Assembly: GCA_947478755.1 (NCBI GenBank)
Contig: CANJXH010000010.1
Span: 1-33,560, forward strand
Direction of reading: 5' to 3'
Length of the DNA: 33,560 nucleotides
Origin: Betaproteobacteria bacterium
GTDB lineage: Bacteria > Pseudomonadota > Gammaproteobacteria > Burkholderiales > Rhodocyclaceae
Shown here: positions 14,793 through 22,872 of the stretch, piece by piece
How positions within the stretch are numbered: position 1 is the first letter of the stretch
Layout: every line of letters begins with the position of its first letter
Translations under genes and position numbers: made by a program
Notes under the pieces: model-generated
What the model was told of the DNA's origin: nothing
The model's database searches: none
Seen by the model: only the letters and a program-made list of their open reading frames with translations

Positions 14793-16133
14793 ATGCCAAA
14801 CCACATGAATACAAAACCGCCCAAGCTGAACACCATCATTACCCCTGAGGTCGCCAAGACCTATCTGATCAACGTTGCGGAAACGCTCAACAACCTCGTC
14901 ATCCCGCATCTTGAAGGGACTTCCCGCGCGCGCGCCAACGACTGCCTGCGCATCGTTTCGCGGCTGGTGTCGAATTCGGAACTGTCGGATAAATCAGTTG
15001 AGCTTCTGGCGTGTGAAGCAGGCGACGCGATTTCCGAGGCACTGATCGAAGGCGCCGCGATCGAGAATGCCAACGAAGAAGGCGTTCAATATTTGCAATC
15101 GATCAAGGCAACCGTGCCAGTGGCTTCGCGAAGCTTCGATCATCTCCAGCTCGAAACCTATTTGCGCAGACACCCCCTCGGTGGCGACAAGGTTCGCATC
15201 ACACAATCACGCCTGCTGGTAGGTGGTCGTTCCAAGATCACCGTACTCGTGTCGCAACAGGGGGCTACCGGCTTGCCCGAGGATTTTGTTCTGCGTCAGG
15301 ATTGGGCCAACTCGCCCACCGGCAAGGCGGTGGAGATCGAATTCGAGTTGCTGAAGCGCCTGCATTCTGCTGGCGTGCTCGTGCCGAAGCCGCTACTGCT
15401 GGAACGATCTAAGGAGGTGGCTGGCAATCCCTTCATGATCGTGTCGCGCCAGCCCGGTGCGCCGTCCGGCGACCACTTCATGTCACTGCCGTCGTCCGAG
15501 CGGCCGCTGATGCAACTCGCCGAACAGTTGGGCCTTATCCACGGCATGGAAACCGCGGAGTTCGAGCGCATGGAAGGCATCGTGGAGACCAACTACAAGC
15601 CCGAACAAATGCGCGCCAATCTGGCAGCCTACGCAGCTACCATTGCCAAACACGATACGGCGAAGTCACCCTTGCTTGATCAGACCATCCAGTGGCTGGA
15701 CAGGAACGCCGATCGTGTTGCGACAGCGCCGCGTACCCTGGTGCATGGCGATTTCGGCTTCCACAATTCGCTGGTAGATGGCGATGACCTGAGCGTTATT
15801 CTCGATTGGGAACTGGTGCACCTTGGCAACCCCTGCTACGACCTCGGCTACCTGCGCCATTCGGTGACCGACAATGCCGTCTGGGCGCGCTTCATGGAGC
15901 ATTACAGGTCTGGCGGCGGCCCGGACTTCGATCCCGAATTCGTCGACTACTACACCCTGTATACCGGCATCTGGTATCACCAGATCCAGCTGCATACGCG
16001 CAACTTCCTGCTCACTGGTGTCGTGCACGACATGGAAATCAGCGCGCTGTGCGCCGACTTTGCACCAATGGTGCTGGCGAGCATATCGCGCACACTGAAA
16101 CGGGTATCGGGTAAGCCGTTACCTGGGAAGTAG
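14793..16133 (+). CDS. APH-fold kinase (phosphotransferase family) with N-terminal helical extension
   Basis: This is a 446-residue protein, or 442 if the in-frame ATG 14805 is used; neither start has a clear ribosome site. Residues 1 to about 115 form a helical extension that I do not recognise. The kinase part starts near 118: a glycine-rich segment (VGGRSKITVLV), a C-lobe catalytic loop LVHGDFGFHN (316-325; Asp320, Asn325) and the metal-binding ILDWELVHLG (Asp338), as in ACAD10/11-type and aminoglycoside phosphotransferases. It should transfer phosphate from ATP to a hydroxyl of a small molecule. In this cluster of SDRs and CrtC-like proteins, an alicyclic or isoprenoid alcohol is more likely than an antibiotic. 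A second, different kinase follows at 16923. Confidence 0.85.
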   Translation: MPNHMNTKPPKLNTIITPEVAKTYLINVAETLNNLVIPHLEGTSRARANDCLRIVSRLVSNSELSDKSVELLACEAGDAISEALIEGAAIENANEEGVQYLQSIKATVPVASRSFDHLQLETYLRRHPLGGDKVRITQSRLLVGGRSKITVLVSQQGATGLPEDFVLRQDWANSPTGKAVEIEFELLKRLHSAGVLVPKPLLLERSKEVAGNPFMIVSRQPGAPSGDHFMSLPSSERPLMQLAEQLGLIHGMETAEFERMEGIVETNYKPEQMRANLAAYAATIAKHDTAKSPLLDQTIQWLDRNADRVATAPRTLVHGDFGFHNSLVDGDDLSVILDWELVHLGNPCYDLGYLRHSVTDNAVWARFMEHYRSGGGPDFDPEFVDYYTLYTGIWYHQIQLHTRNFLLTGVVHDMEISALCADFAPMVLASISRTLKRVSGKPLPGK

Positions 16134-16230
16134 CGCCCTTTATTTCGACGGAAGAATCTGAATTGAAGTAATCGGCTTGTGCGAAACGTGAAGGGTATCT
16201 ACCGACGTCGAATCTGCGAGGACTAGAAAA

Positions 16231-16917
16231 GTGAATAAAACCGTTGAGCTTCTCTGTGCGCACAGCATCATCGCTTGTTCCGTTTTTATCGGGCTCGGCG
16301 GCTTTCTGATCGCCGGCTGGATGCCGCCGGTTCACGCAGACCTTGATGCGCAGGCGATTGTTGCGCTGTTCAACCAGGACCGCGATCGCATTCGGTTCGG
16401 CATGACCGTCTTCGGCTTCAGTGCGATGTTCTACTGGTTTTTTGCCGCAGCGATTGCTTCCCAGATGCAGCGCATAGAAGGCGAATATCACCCGCTGACA
16501 CGGATTCAGATGACTTCGTCCAACGGCACGGCGCTGGCACTCATGCTGCTCGCCTTTATTGGCCTGACGATGTGCTATCGCGAAAACATCGAGCCGACCA
16601 CGTTGCAGTTCGCCAATGATCTGTGGTGGTTGCTCTTTGTCGGCCTGTGGATGCCCGGCGTAGCGCAGAATATCTCGATCGGGGTTTGCATCCTTCAAGA
16701 TAAACGCCCCGAGGCCGAGAAGATCTATCCGCGCTGGGTGGCCTTTGTGAACTTCTGGGTGGCGGTGTCGTTTGCACCCGGCGCGTACATCGCTTTCTTC
16801 CATACCGGGCCATTTTCGTGGCACGGCATCCTCGGTTTCTGGCCGGTTGGCATCGGTTTCTTCCTTTGGGCCGGCGTCATGTGGTGGGCGACTGTGCGCG
16901 CAATCAAACATACGTAA
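16231..16917 (+). CDS. Six-helix integral membrane protein of unknown function
   Basis: This 228-residue protein starts at GTG 16231 after a weak ribosome site (GAGGACTAG). Hydrophobic segments near 11-31, 57-77, 99-117, 131-153, 169-190 and 199-222 give about six membrane helices. The short loops are mostly polar, and the second helix ends at ASQMQRIEGEYHPLTRIQ, a likely cytoplasmic loop. No transporter or sensor motif was recognised. It ends 5 bases before the second kinase gene and follows the first by 97 bases, so it belongs to the same transcription unit. Uptake of the substrate or a membrane anchor for the kinases are possible jobs; neither is supported by a motif. Confidence 0.8.
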   Translation: MNKTVELLCAHSIIACSVFIGLGGFLIAGWMPPVHADLDAQAIVALFNQDRDRIRFGMTVFGFSAMFYWFFAAAIASQMQRIEGEYHPLTRIQMTSSNGTALALMLLAFIGLTMCYRENIEPTTLQFANDLWWLLFVGLWMPGVAQNISIGVCILQDKRPEAEKIYPRWVAFVNFWVAVSFAPGAYIAFFHTGPFSWHGILGFWPVGIGFFLWAGVMWWATVRAIKHT

Positions 16918-16922
16918 GCATC

Positions 16923-18029
16923 ATGAATTCCGAAGCCGATTCAAGAGCGACATCCTCAGTGTTGAACGACAACCTGCGCAATGTGCAGGCGGGATGGTTG
17001 CGCCTGGAAGAAGATCGGGTGCGCAGATTCATCGCTGCGCAACCCGAAGTCGCGGGACGCGTCGGACGATTGAGCATCGGCTATCCGACCTCGGGACAGG
17101 GCATCAGCAACGGCATCGCCTTTCTCTCGGCTGACATCGACTCCGGACGCGGCATGGAGCAGCGCGAACTGGTGGTGCGCTACGCCCCGGGCGCGACTCT
17201 CCTCAAGCAGAAGACCTTCAGCGACGAATACCTGACCATGAAATCGGTCGAGGCAGCGGGCATCCCGGCACCGAAGATGCTTTGGCTGGATGCGGAAGGT
17301 GACGGCCTGGGTGCAAAGGGCTACATCATGGAGCGCATCTTTGGCGACATTCCCGCCTCGAGCATGTTCTCCGCCGGTCTGCTGGCGGAGGCCGAAGCGG
17401 AAACGCGCAAGGCGCTGATGCTCGAAGCGGTGGGCTTTCACGGCCGCGTGCGCCGTGCGGCCGTCGGTCCAGAGCGCGTGCCCCATCTCGTCACGCGCGG
17501 CTCGGGTGCCACGCCCGTGGAGCGCGAAGTGAACTGGTGGCTGGAGGAGACCCGGCAGAACCTGCCCGATGGCAACGACATGCTACGGCGCCTGCGCTCG
17601 GCAGCCGCATGGCTGCGCGCGCACCAGCCGGCACTGCGGCCCGCAACCTTGGTGCATGGCGATGCTCAGCTGTGCAACCTGATCTATCGCGACGGCAAGG
17701 TCATCGCTGCGCTCGACTGGGAACTGGCCTACCTTGGTCACGGCGAGGTCGATCTGGCAGTGGCGATATGGCTCACGCGTCTGCAGCAGATGGCTGTCCC
17801 CGATCTGCAGGGTGTGCCGAGCGAGGCCGAGTTCATTACCCGCTACGAGGACGAAAGCGGCGCGCCGGTCGAGCACTACGCCTACATGAAGCTGCTGCAG
17901 CTCTACAAGCTGTGCAGTGTGCTGACGGCATCGGCGCCGACCATGCCTTCGTTCGAGCAGTTCTGGGAGCTGAACTGGTCGGAACTGGAAAAGATATGGA
18001 GCGAATGTCGCGGTGAGTATGGTGGATGA
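16923..18029 (+). CDS. APH-fold kinase (phosphotransferase family), second copy
   Basis: About 368 residues from ATG 16923, 5 bases after the membrane protein gene; a longer frame from 16818 overlaps that gene. The fold is that of the ACAD10/11-like phosphotransferases: an N-lobe with QRELVVRYAPG and a hinge at YIMERIFGDIP, a catalytic loop LVHGDAQLCN (243-252; Asp247, Asn252) and ALDWELAYLG (Asp265). It lacks the 115-residue extension of the kinase at 14793, so the two are distant relatives rather than a fresh duplication. It should phosphorylate a hydroxyl group with ATP in the cytosol. Two non-identical kinases in one cluster suggest two substrates or two steps. Confidence 0.86.
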   Translation: MNSEADSRATSSVLNDNLRNVQAGWLRLEEDRVRRFIAAQPEVAGRVGRLSIGYPTSGQGISNGIAFLSADIDSGRGMEQRELVVRYAPGATLLKQKTFSDEYLTMKSVEAAGIPAPKMLWLDAEGDGLGAKGYIMERIFGDIPASSMFSAGLLAEAEAETRKALMLEAVGFHGRVRRAAVGPERVPHLVTRGSGATPVEREVNWWLEETRQNLPDGNDMLRRLRSAAAWLRAHQPALRPATLVHGDAQLCNLIYRDGKVIAALDWELAYLGHGEVDLAVAIWLTRLQQMAVPDLQGVPSEAEFITRYEDESGAPVEHYAYMKLLQLYKLCSVLTASAPTMPSFEQFWELNWSELEKIWSECRGEYGG

Positions 18030-18079
18030 GGGATAGTGCAACTTTGGCGCAAACCTATTGAACGATGAGGAGCTGACTA

Positions 18080-19156
18080 ATGACGTTGAAGCTGTTGGAA
18101 GACGAAAAACTGACCTGGGACGTACCCTTTGCGGATGAAACGCTGATGGTGACGGTGCCGGACGTGCCGTATATGAGCGAGAACTGGTGCTACACCGGCT
18201 ACGACCCGGTGAGCCGCATCGGCTTCTACGTCCACATGGGTCGCTGGATCGGCGACCCGGAAGTGCTGCGCGAGCTGTTCATGATCTGGCTGCCCGACGG
18301 CTCCGTGCTGTGGGCGCAGGGCTTCGGTCGCGGCGATTGCACGCAGGGGCCGAACATTGCTTGCGGCCGATTGATATTCGAAGAGCCAGGCAAGCGTATC
18401 CGCATCAAGTACTCGGGCCCGATGCAGCTGATCCCCTTCGATCAGGTGGCATCCCCCGAGCCGCGTGCGCATGTGCTGGATATGGTGGACTTCGACGTGC
18501 TGTTCACCGGTACCGCGCCGTGCTGGTATTACCCCTCGACCGACAACAGCTCGTGGGCGAAATTCCACATCGAGCAGATGGGTCGTGCGACAGGCTTGGT
18601 CAAGCATCGTGGCGTCGAACACAAGGTCGATGGCGTCACCTACCGCGACCACAGCCGCGGGCCGCGAATGCTGAACGACCTGCGCGGGCATACGTGGATA
18701 CAGGGCCAGTTCCCCGGTGGCGAAGCCTTCTGCATCTACCAGGTGTGGCTGAAGATCGATGGCAAGGAAGTTGAGGCGCTGTCGGAGGGCAAAATATACA
18801 AGGACGGCAAGTTCCATCCGGTGCGCATCGTCTCGGTACCGCGCGGCTCGACCGCGCTCGACGCGCAGCAGGATTTCGAGATCGTGCTCGAATCGGAGCT
18901 CGGCAACCACACCATCAAGGCAATGCCGCAGGCGCTCTCGCTTTACAGCTTCGGCCGCCTGCAGAGCCATTACCTCGCCGGCATTCCCTATGGTGCGCTG
19001 GAGTTTCCGCTGCAGAATATTGAGCAGCCGACCGAGTTTCTGTGGAATGGCAAGACGGGGCATGGCCATACCGAGCGCTCGTACTGGCGCGCCGATGCCG
19101 AATCAGCGAGCGATCCGGAAAGACTGCGGGCGGCGTACCGGAAAAACTGCAAGTAG
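18080..19156 (+). CDS. CrtC/AttH-like lipocalin-fold protein (DUF7064/DUF7065 type), paralogue B
   Basis: This 358-residue protein starts 50 bases after the second kinase, with ribosome site GAGGAGCTGACTA. It shares most of its length with paralogue C: TWDVPFADET (12-21), YMSENWCYTGYDPVSR (31-46), GRWIGDPE, WLPDG, FGRGDCTQGP and RLIFEEPGKRIRI, then RDHSRGPR (189-196) and HTWIQGQFPGG. The near-invariant Arg-Asp-His-Ser and the aspartates of GRGDC are the most likely functional residues, by conservation among the three copies. No signal peptide or metal-binding cysteine motif is seen. By relation to CrtC-like hydratases, a role in adding or removing water or phosphate is suggested, but no activity is established here. 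Confidence 0.78.
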   Translation: MTLKLLEDEKLTWDVPFADETLMVTVPDVPYMSENWCYTGYDPVSRIGFYVHMGRWIGDPEVLRELFMIWLPDGSVLWAQGFGRGDCTQGPNIACGRLIFEEPGKRIRIKYSGPMQLIPFDQVASPEPRAHVLDMVDFDVLFTGTAPCWYYPSTDNSSWAKFHIEQMGRATGLVKHRGVEHKVDGVTYRDHSRGPRMLNDLRGHTWIQGQFPGGEAFCIYQVWLKIDGKEVEALSEGKIYKDGKFHPVRIVSVPRGSTALDAQQDFEIVLESELGNHTIKAMPQALSLYSFGRLQSHYLAGIPYGALEFPLQNIEQPTEFLWNGKTGHGHTERSYWRADAESASDPERLRAAYRKNCK

Positions 19157-19203
19157 GGAAACATGCACACGGCGACGTGTCTTTTGTATGTTGTCACTCG
19201 AGC

Positions 19204-19226
19204 GACGCCGGAAATGATTCGGCGTC
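19204..19226. repeat. Hairpin 1 between paralogues B and C
   Basis: A perfect 7-bp stem, GACGCCG with CGGCGTC, encloses a 9-base loop. It lies 47 bases after the paralogue B stop codon. There is no T-run, so termination is uncertain; it may mark processing or partial termination between the two genes. Confidence 0.5.
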
Positions 19227-19235
19227 CCACTTCAA

Positions 19236-19259
19236 ACAGGAATGAAAAAAGATTCCTGT
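19236..19259. repeat. Hairpin 2 between paralogues B and C
   Basis: A perfect 8-bp stem, ACAGGAAT with ATTCCTGT, encloses GAAAAAAG. It is 9 bases downstream of hairpin 1 and covers the in-frame ATG at 19242, which argues against that codon as the start of paralogue C. The A-rich loop is unusual for a terminator. Confidence 0.55.
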
Positions 19260-19280
19260 CATGCAGGGAAAAGGAAAGTA

Positions 19281-20342
19281 ATGCAGATCATTAAACCGGG
19301 TGAAGCAACGTGGGACGTTCCACTGGCGGACGAGACAATTCTCGATCCGCTGCCGCAGGTGCCGAACATGAGCGAGAACTTCTGCTATCTCGGGCACGAT
19401 GCAGTAAGCCGTGTCGCCTTCCTGGTGCACATCGGTCGCTGGATCAAGGACCCGGAAATTTTTCGCGAGATGTTCATCGTCTGGCTACCGGACGGCACGG
19501 TCATGTGGGCGCATGCCTTTGGTCGCGGCGACTGCACGCTTGGGCCGTCTGTGGCCTGTTCGCGCCTGATCTGCGAAGAGCCGGGCAAGCGCATCCGCAT
19601 TCGTTATTCGGGGCCGATGCAGCCGATCCCGCCGGACCAGATCGTAAATCCGACCGGCTTTCCGAATTCGCTGGACAAGGTGGACATCGACCTCGTCTTC
19701 GAGGGTGCGTCGCCAACCTACTACTACCCGCAGACCGAGAACACCACGTGGTCCAAGTGGCATACCGAACAACTGGGCAAGGTGCGCGGTACGGTTCGCC
19801 ACATCGACCGCAAATTCGACTTCAACGGCGTGGGGTATCGCGACCACAGCCGCGGGCCGCGCTACCTCAAGGACTTTCGCGGCCATAGCTGGATACAGGG
19901 ACATTTTCCCGGCGGCGATTCCTTCAACCTGTACCAGATGTGGCAGATCGTCGATGGCGTTGAAAAACAGGCGCTTTCCGAAGCACACATTCACCAGAAT
20001 GGCGAACTGATCCCTGCCCGCGTAGTGTCATCGCCACGCCTGACTTCGACGGCGGGCATTGTCGGCGACTACGAGCTGGTGCTCGAATCGAAGCTCGGCA
20101 CCATGAACATCATCGGCAAGCCGCGCGGCCTGGCTTTCTTTTCCTATGGCACGCTGATGAGCCACTTTTTCCCCAGTGTGCCGATCGGCAATACCGAGTT
20201 TTTCATGACCACCGTGGAGCAGCCCAGCGTGTTCAGTTGCGCGGGCCGTGATGCCGTGGGACATACGGAGCGATCTTTTTATCGCGGCGATGCCGACAAA
20301 ATTTTCGACCCAGCGGCGGTAGAGAGTTTTTACGCGCGCTGA
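19281..20342 (+). CDS. CrtC/AttH-like lipocalin-fold protein (DUF7064/DUF7065 type), paralogue C
   Basis: About 353 residues from ATG 19281, chosen because GGGAAAAGGAAAG precedes it, because the same start occurs in the relic at 14663, and because the earlier ATG 19242 is buried in a hairpin. It parallels paralogue B: TWDVPLADET (10-19), MSENFCYLGHD (30-40), GRWIKDPE, WLPDG, FGRGDCTLGP, ICEEPGKRIRIRYSGPMQ, RDHSRGPR (187-194) and HSWIQGHFPGG. The pair B-C arose by duplication more recently than A. It is probably a cytosolic, lipocalin-like enzyme acting on a hydrophobic substrate, with hydratase or lyase chemistry inferred from the CrtC relation. It is followed after 74 bases by an SDR. Confidence 0.78.
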   Translation: MQIIKPGEATWDVPLADETILDPLPQVPNMSENFCYLGHDAVSRVAFLVHIGRWIKDPEIFREMFIVWLPDGTVMWAHAFGRGDCTLGPSVACSRLICEEPGKRIRIRYSGPMQPIPPDQIVNPTGFPNSLDKVDIDLVFEGASPTYYYPQTENTTWSKWHTEQLGKVRGTVRHIDRKFDFNGVGYRDHSRGPRYLKDFRGHSWIQGHFPGGDSFNLYQMWQIVDGVEKQALSEAHIHQNGELIPARVVSSPRLTSTAGIVGDYELVLESKLGTMNIIGKPRGLAFFSYGTLMSHFFPSVPIGNTEFFMTTVEQPSVFSCAGRDAVGHTERSFYRGDADKIFDPAAVESFYAR

Positions 20343-20416
20343 TCAGGGTCCGGTGTCTGATATGGCGCGATAATTCCCCTGCCCTATCGGGCGCAAAATC
20401 AACGAACGGAGGAAGC

Positions 20417-21172
20417 ATGTCTGCAGCAGGACGATTGAAGGACAAGATAGCCGTGGTGACCGGCGCAGGCAGCGGCATCGGCCGCGCCATTGTTGAGCGC
20501 TATTACGCCGAGGGCGCCAAGGTCGTGGTGGCGGACATTTCTGGCAAGCAGGACGAGGTCGCGCGGGCGCTGGGCGATCGCGCACTCGCGGTGCGCGCAG
20601 ACGTCACTTCATCCGCCGACATCCGCGCCATGTTCAAGGCGACCGTCGATCGCTTCGGCGGCATCGACATCCTGTGCAACAACGCCGGCATTGATGGCGA
20701 AATGCACCTGATCGCCGACTTCGATGAGGATGCCTACGATCGCGTCATGGCGATTAACCTGCGTGGCGTGTTTCTCGGCATCAAGTACGCGATCCCTCTG
20801 ATGAAGCAACGCGGCGGTGGCAGCATCATCAATATCGCCTCCACGGCCGGCATTACGGCGACGCCGGGGCTCGGCGTTTATGGAGCCACCAAGGCTGGCG
20901 TCATGCAGCTCAGCCGATCGGCCGCAGTTGAGTACGCCGCCGACAAGATCCGCGTCAACGCTATCTGTCCGGCCATGATCGAGACGCCGCTGGTATCCAA
21001 TCTGCTCAAATCGAATCCCGACGATGCCGCACGCGTGCTGTCGATGACGCCAATGGGTCGCGTCGGTCAGCCGAGCGAGGTGGCCAATGTGGCACTGTTT
21101 CTCGCCAGTGCGGATTCGTCCTACGTCACGGGCGTGTCTTTGCCCGTTGATGGCGCCTACACGGTGATCTGA
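20417..21172 (+). CDS. SDR family oxidoreductase
   Basis: This 251-residue classical SDR has TGAGSGIG (15-22), an aspartate after the second strand (VVADIS, Asp40) for NAD(H), NNAG (88-91), and Ser142, Tyr155, Lys159 (YGATK) as the catalytic set. It differs clearly from the three tandem SDRs at the start of the window: it ends with VSLPVDGAYTVI instead of an EFVVDGGF tail, so it belongs to another subgroup. A clear ribosome site (GGAGGAAGC) precedes the ATG. It lies between paralogue C and a saccharopine-dehydrogenase-like reductase, 37 bases before the latter's start codon, so it is probably part of the same catabolic operon. Its role is likely alcohol oxidation in that pathway. Confidence 0.93.
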   Translation: MSAAGRLKDKIAVVTGAGSGIGRAIVERYYAEGAKVVVADISGKQDEVARALGDRALAVRADVTSSADIRAMFKATVDRFGGIDILCNNAGIDGEMHLIADFDEDAYDRVMAINLRGVFLGIKYAIPLMKQRGGGSIINIASTAGITATPGLGVYGATKAGVMQLSRSAAVEYAADKIRVNAICPAMIETPLVSNLLKSNPDDAARVLSMTPMGRVGQPSEVANVALFLASADSSYVTGVSLPVDGAYTVI

Positions 21173-21209
21173 GTTCACGCACTGGTTGCAGACCGAAGGA
21201 GATTGGAAG

Positions 21210-22256
21210 ATGAGTACACGCAAGCAATGGCTGCTCTATGGGGCAACCGGCTACAGCGGCAGCCATATCGCCGAAAAAGCAGTGGCCAAGGGTTTTCGCC
21301 CCGTCATTGCCGGGCGGCGCGAGGCAGAGACCCGTGCCGTGGCCGAACGCCTCGGGCTGGAATGGCGCGTCGTTGATCTGGGTGACCAGGCAGCACTCAA
21401 TGCGCTGGTGCGTGAGTTCTCGACAGTGATGCATGCGGCCGGCCCCTTTATCAACACCTACGAGCCGATGATCAAGGCCTGCCTCGCCGGCGGCACGCAC
21501 TACCTCGACATCACCGGCGAGATTCCCGTCTTCGAAGGCCTCGCCGCTTTCGACACCGAGGCGCGCAAGGCCGGCATCATGATGATGCCCGGCTGCGGCT
21601 TCGACATGGTGCCCGGCGATTGCCTCGCGCTCTACCTCAAGCGGCAGATGCCGGACACAACGCGCTTCGATATCGCGGTCAGCTTCGAAGGCACGCTGAC
21701 GCACGGCACCATTCTCTCGACCCTGGCGAACACCAACCCGCTGCCACATGTGCGCCGCAATCACAAACTGACCCATCTGCCTCAGCCGATCGGGCGCGAA
21801 GTCGATTTCGGCCCAGGGCGTTGCGGTGGTCTTGCCACCGCTTACTCCGCCACCTTCGGCGATGCCTCGACTGCCTGGCGAACTACGGGAATTCCCGACA
21901 TCACGGCCTGGCTGCGTCCGGCACCCGAGTTTGCAGCCCTCGCCAACATCAAGAGCGCCGCCGATGTCGCCAGCCTGCCGGCTGGGCCGAGCAAGGAAGA
22001 ACTGGATACCATCCCGACCATTTTCGTGGCCCAGGTGGGCAATGACGCGGGCGAGTCGCGCGCCGTGCGCCTGGTGACGCCGCAAATTTACGCCATCACC
22101 TTCGATGCGGCCGCGACCATTGCGCAGTTTGTGCATGAAGGTACTTTCCGCGCCGGCTTCCAGACGCCTGCCGGCGTATTCGGCGAAGATTTCATTCTTG
22201 AGTTCGACGGCTGTCGTCGTGAGGATTGGCAGCCGGGAGCCCTGCCCGCAGAATGA
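21210..22256 (+). CDS. Saccharopine dehydrogenase-like NAD(P)-binding reductase
   Basis: About 348 residues from ATG 21210, preceded by GAAGGAGATTGGAAG; the earlier in-frame ATG at 21186 lies before this site. The N-terminal Rossmann motif WLLYGATGYSG (7-17) and AGRREAE match the saccharopine-dehydrogenase/trans-acting enoyl-reductase family, and the segments AAGPF, GTHYLDITGE and PGCGFDMVPGDCLA are typical of it. True saccharopine dehydrogenases are longer and differ at the substrate site, so lysine metabolism is unlikely. Relatives reduce enoyl groups of lipids or polyketides; a double-bond reduction in this pathway is plausible. It follows an SDR closely and precedes a TetR regulator by 7 bases, in one plus-strand operon. 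Confidence 0.85.
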   Translation: MSTRKQWLLYGATGYSGSHIAEKAVAKGFRPVIAGRREAETRAVAERLGLEWRVVDLGDQAALNALVREFSTVMHAAGPFINTYEPMIKACLAGGTHYLDITGEIPVFEGLAAFDTEARKAGIMMMPGCGFDMVPGDCLALYLKRQMPDTTRFDIAVSFEGTLTHGTILSTLANTNPLPHVRRNHKLTHLPQPIGREVDFGPGRCGGLATAYSATFGDASTAWRTTGIPDITAWLRPAPEFAALANIKSAADVASLPAGPSKEELDTIPTIFVAQVGNDAGESRAVRLVTPQIYAITFDAAATIAQFVHEGTFRAGFQTPAGVFGEDFILEFDGCRREDWQPGALPAE

Positions 22257-22263
22257 AGGCCGC

Positions 22264-22872
22264 ATGAAAGTGGAAGGCGGCAAGCCGCTCGACCTCGTCG
22301 ACCCGAATGCGATCGAGCAACTGTTCGAAGTCGCCGCCGAACTGTTCGCGGAACGCGGCATCGATGGGGTCAGCGTACGCGAGATCAGCCGCCTCAGCAA
22401 TGTCTCGATCGCCGCCATCTATTACCATTTCAAGTCGAAGGAAGGCCTGTTCGCCGAAGTCTGCCTGCACAAGTACGAGGACTTCGAGCGCGAGCTGCTG
22501 AAGCGCATCAATGCCCATGTGCCCGGTCCCGCTACCCCAGTCGCCGTCGCCCTGGCGTTCTTCGACATGATGACTGCGGACAACAATCTGCTGCGTCTTT
22601 TTCAGCGTGACATGATTGCCGGCACGCGCACGCATGAGCACTTCCTGTCGTTGTGGCAGGATCACCACTTCCGTCGCCTCATCGACAAGGCGCTCGGTTT
22701 CGACCCCGACAATCCCCAACATCAGATGAAATCGTTTTCCCTGGCTGCGCTGGTCAATGGCTACAGCGAAGTGGTCATGTCCGATATCGATGGCATTGCA
22801 GACAAGGTGGCGCACCTGCAGAAGCATCGCCGGTTTCTCGAGCAATTCGTCGAGATGGCATTCCGAACTTAG
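22264..22872 (+). CDS. TetR/AcrR family transcription regulator
   Basis: This 202-residue protein has an N-terminal helix-turn-helix (about 15-60) with AAELFAERGIDGVSVREIS and the recognition helix IAAIYYHFKSKEGLF typical of TetR proteins, followed by a helical ligand domain. The start ATG 22264 is 7 bases after the reductase stop; a longer frame from 22105 lies inside that gene. Being last in the plus-strand cluster, it probably represses it and responds to a pathway intermediate or acyl-CoA. A candidate operator is GAACGTTC at 13505-13512. Its stop codon overlaps that of the convergent MFS gene. Regulatory target and ligand are inferred. Confidence 0.92.
   Translation: MKVEGGKPLDLVDPNAIEQLFEVAAELFAERGIDGVSVREISRLSNVSIAAIYYHFKSKEGLFAEVCLHKYEDFERELLKRINAHVPGPATPVAVALAFFDMMTADNNLLRLFQRDMIAGTRTHEHFLSLWQDHHFRRLIDKALGFDPDNPQHQMKSFSLAALVNGYSEVVMSDIDGIADKVAHLQKHRRFLEQFVEMAFRT

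Noticed and set aside
14793-18029. Aminoglycoside resistance as the role of the two phosphotransferases
   Set aside because: The fold is shared, but the motifs fit the wider ACAD10/11-like group and the context is catabolic, with no mobile element nearby.
19242-19280. Earlier in-frame ATG for paralogue C
   Set aside because: It lies inside a perfect 8-bp hairpin, adds 13 residues absent from paralogue B and from the relic, and a better ribosome site precedes ATG 19281.
21126-22418. 430-codon minus-strand frame opposite the saccharopine-dehydrogenase-like gene
   Set aside because: It spans parts of three plus-strand genes and shows no domain.
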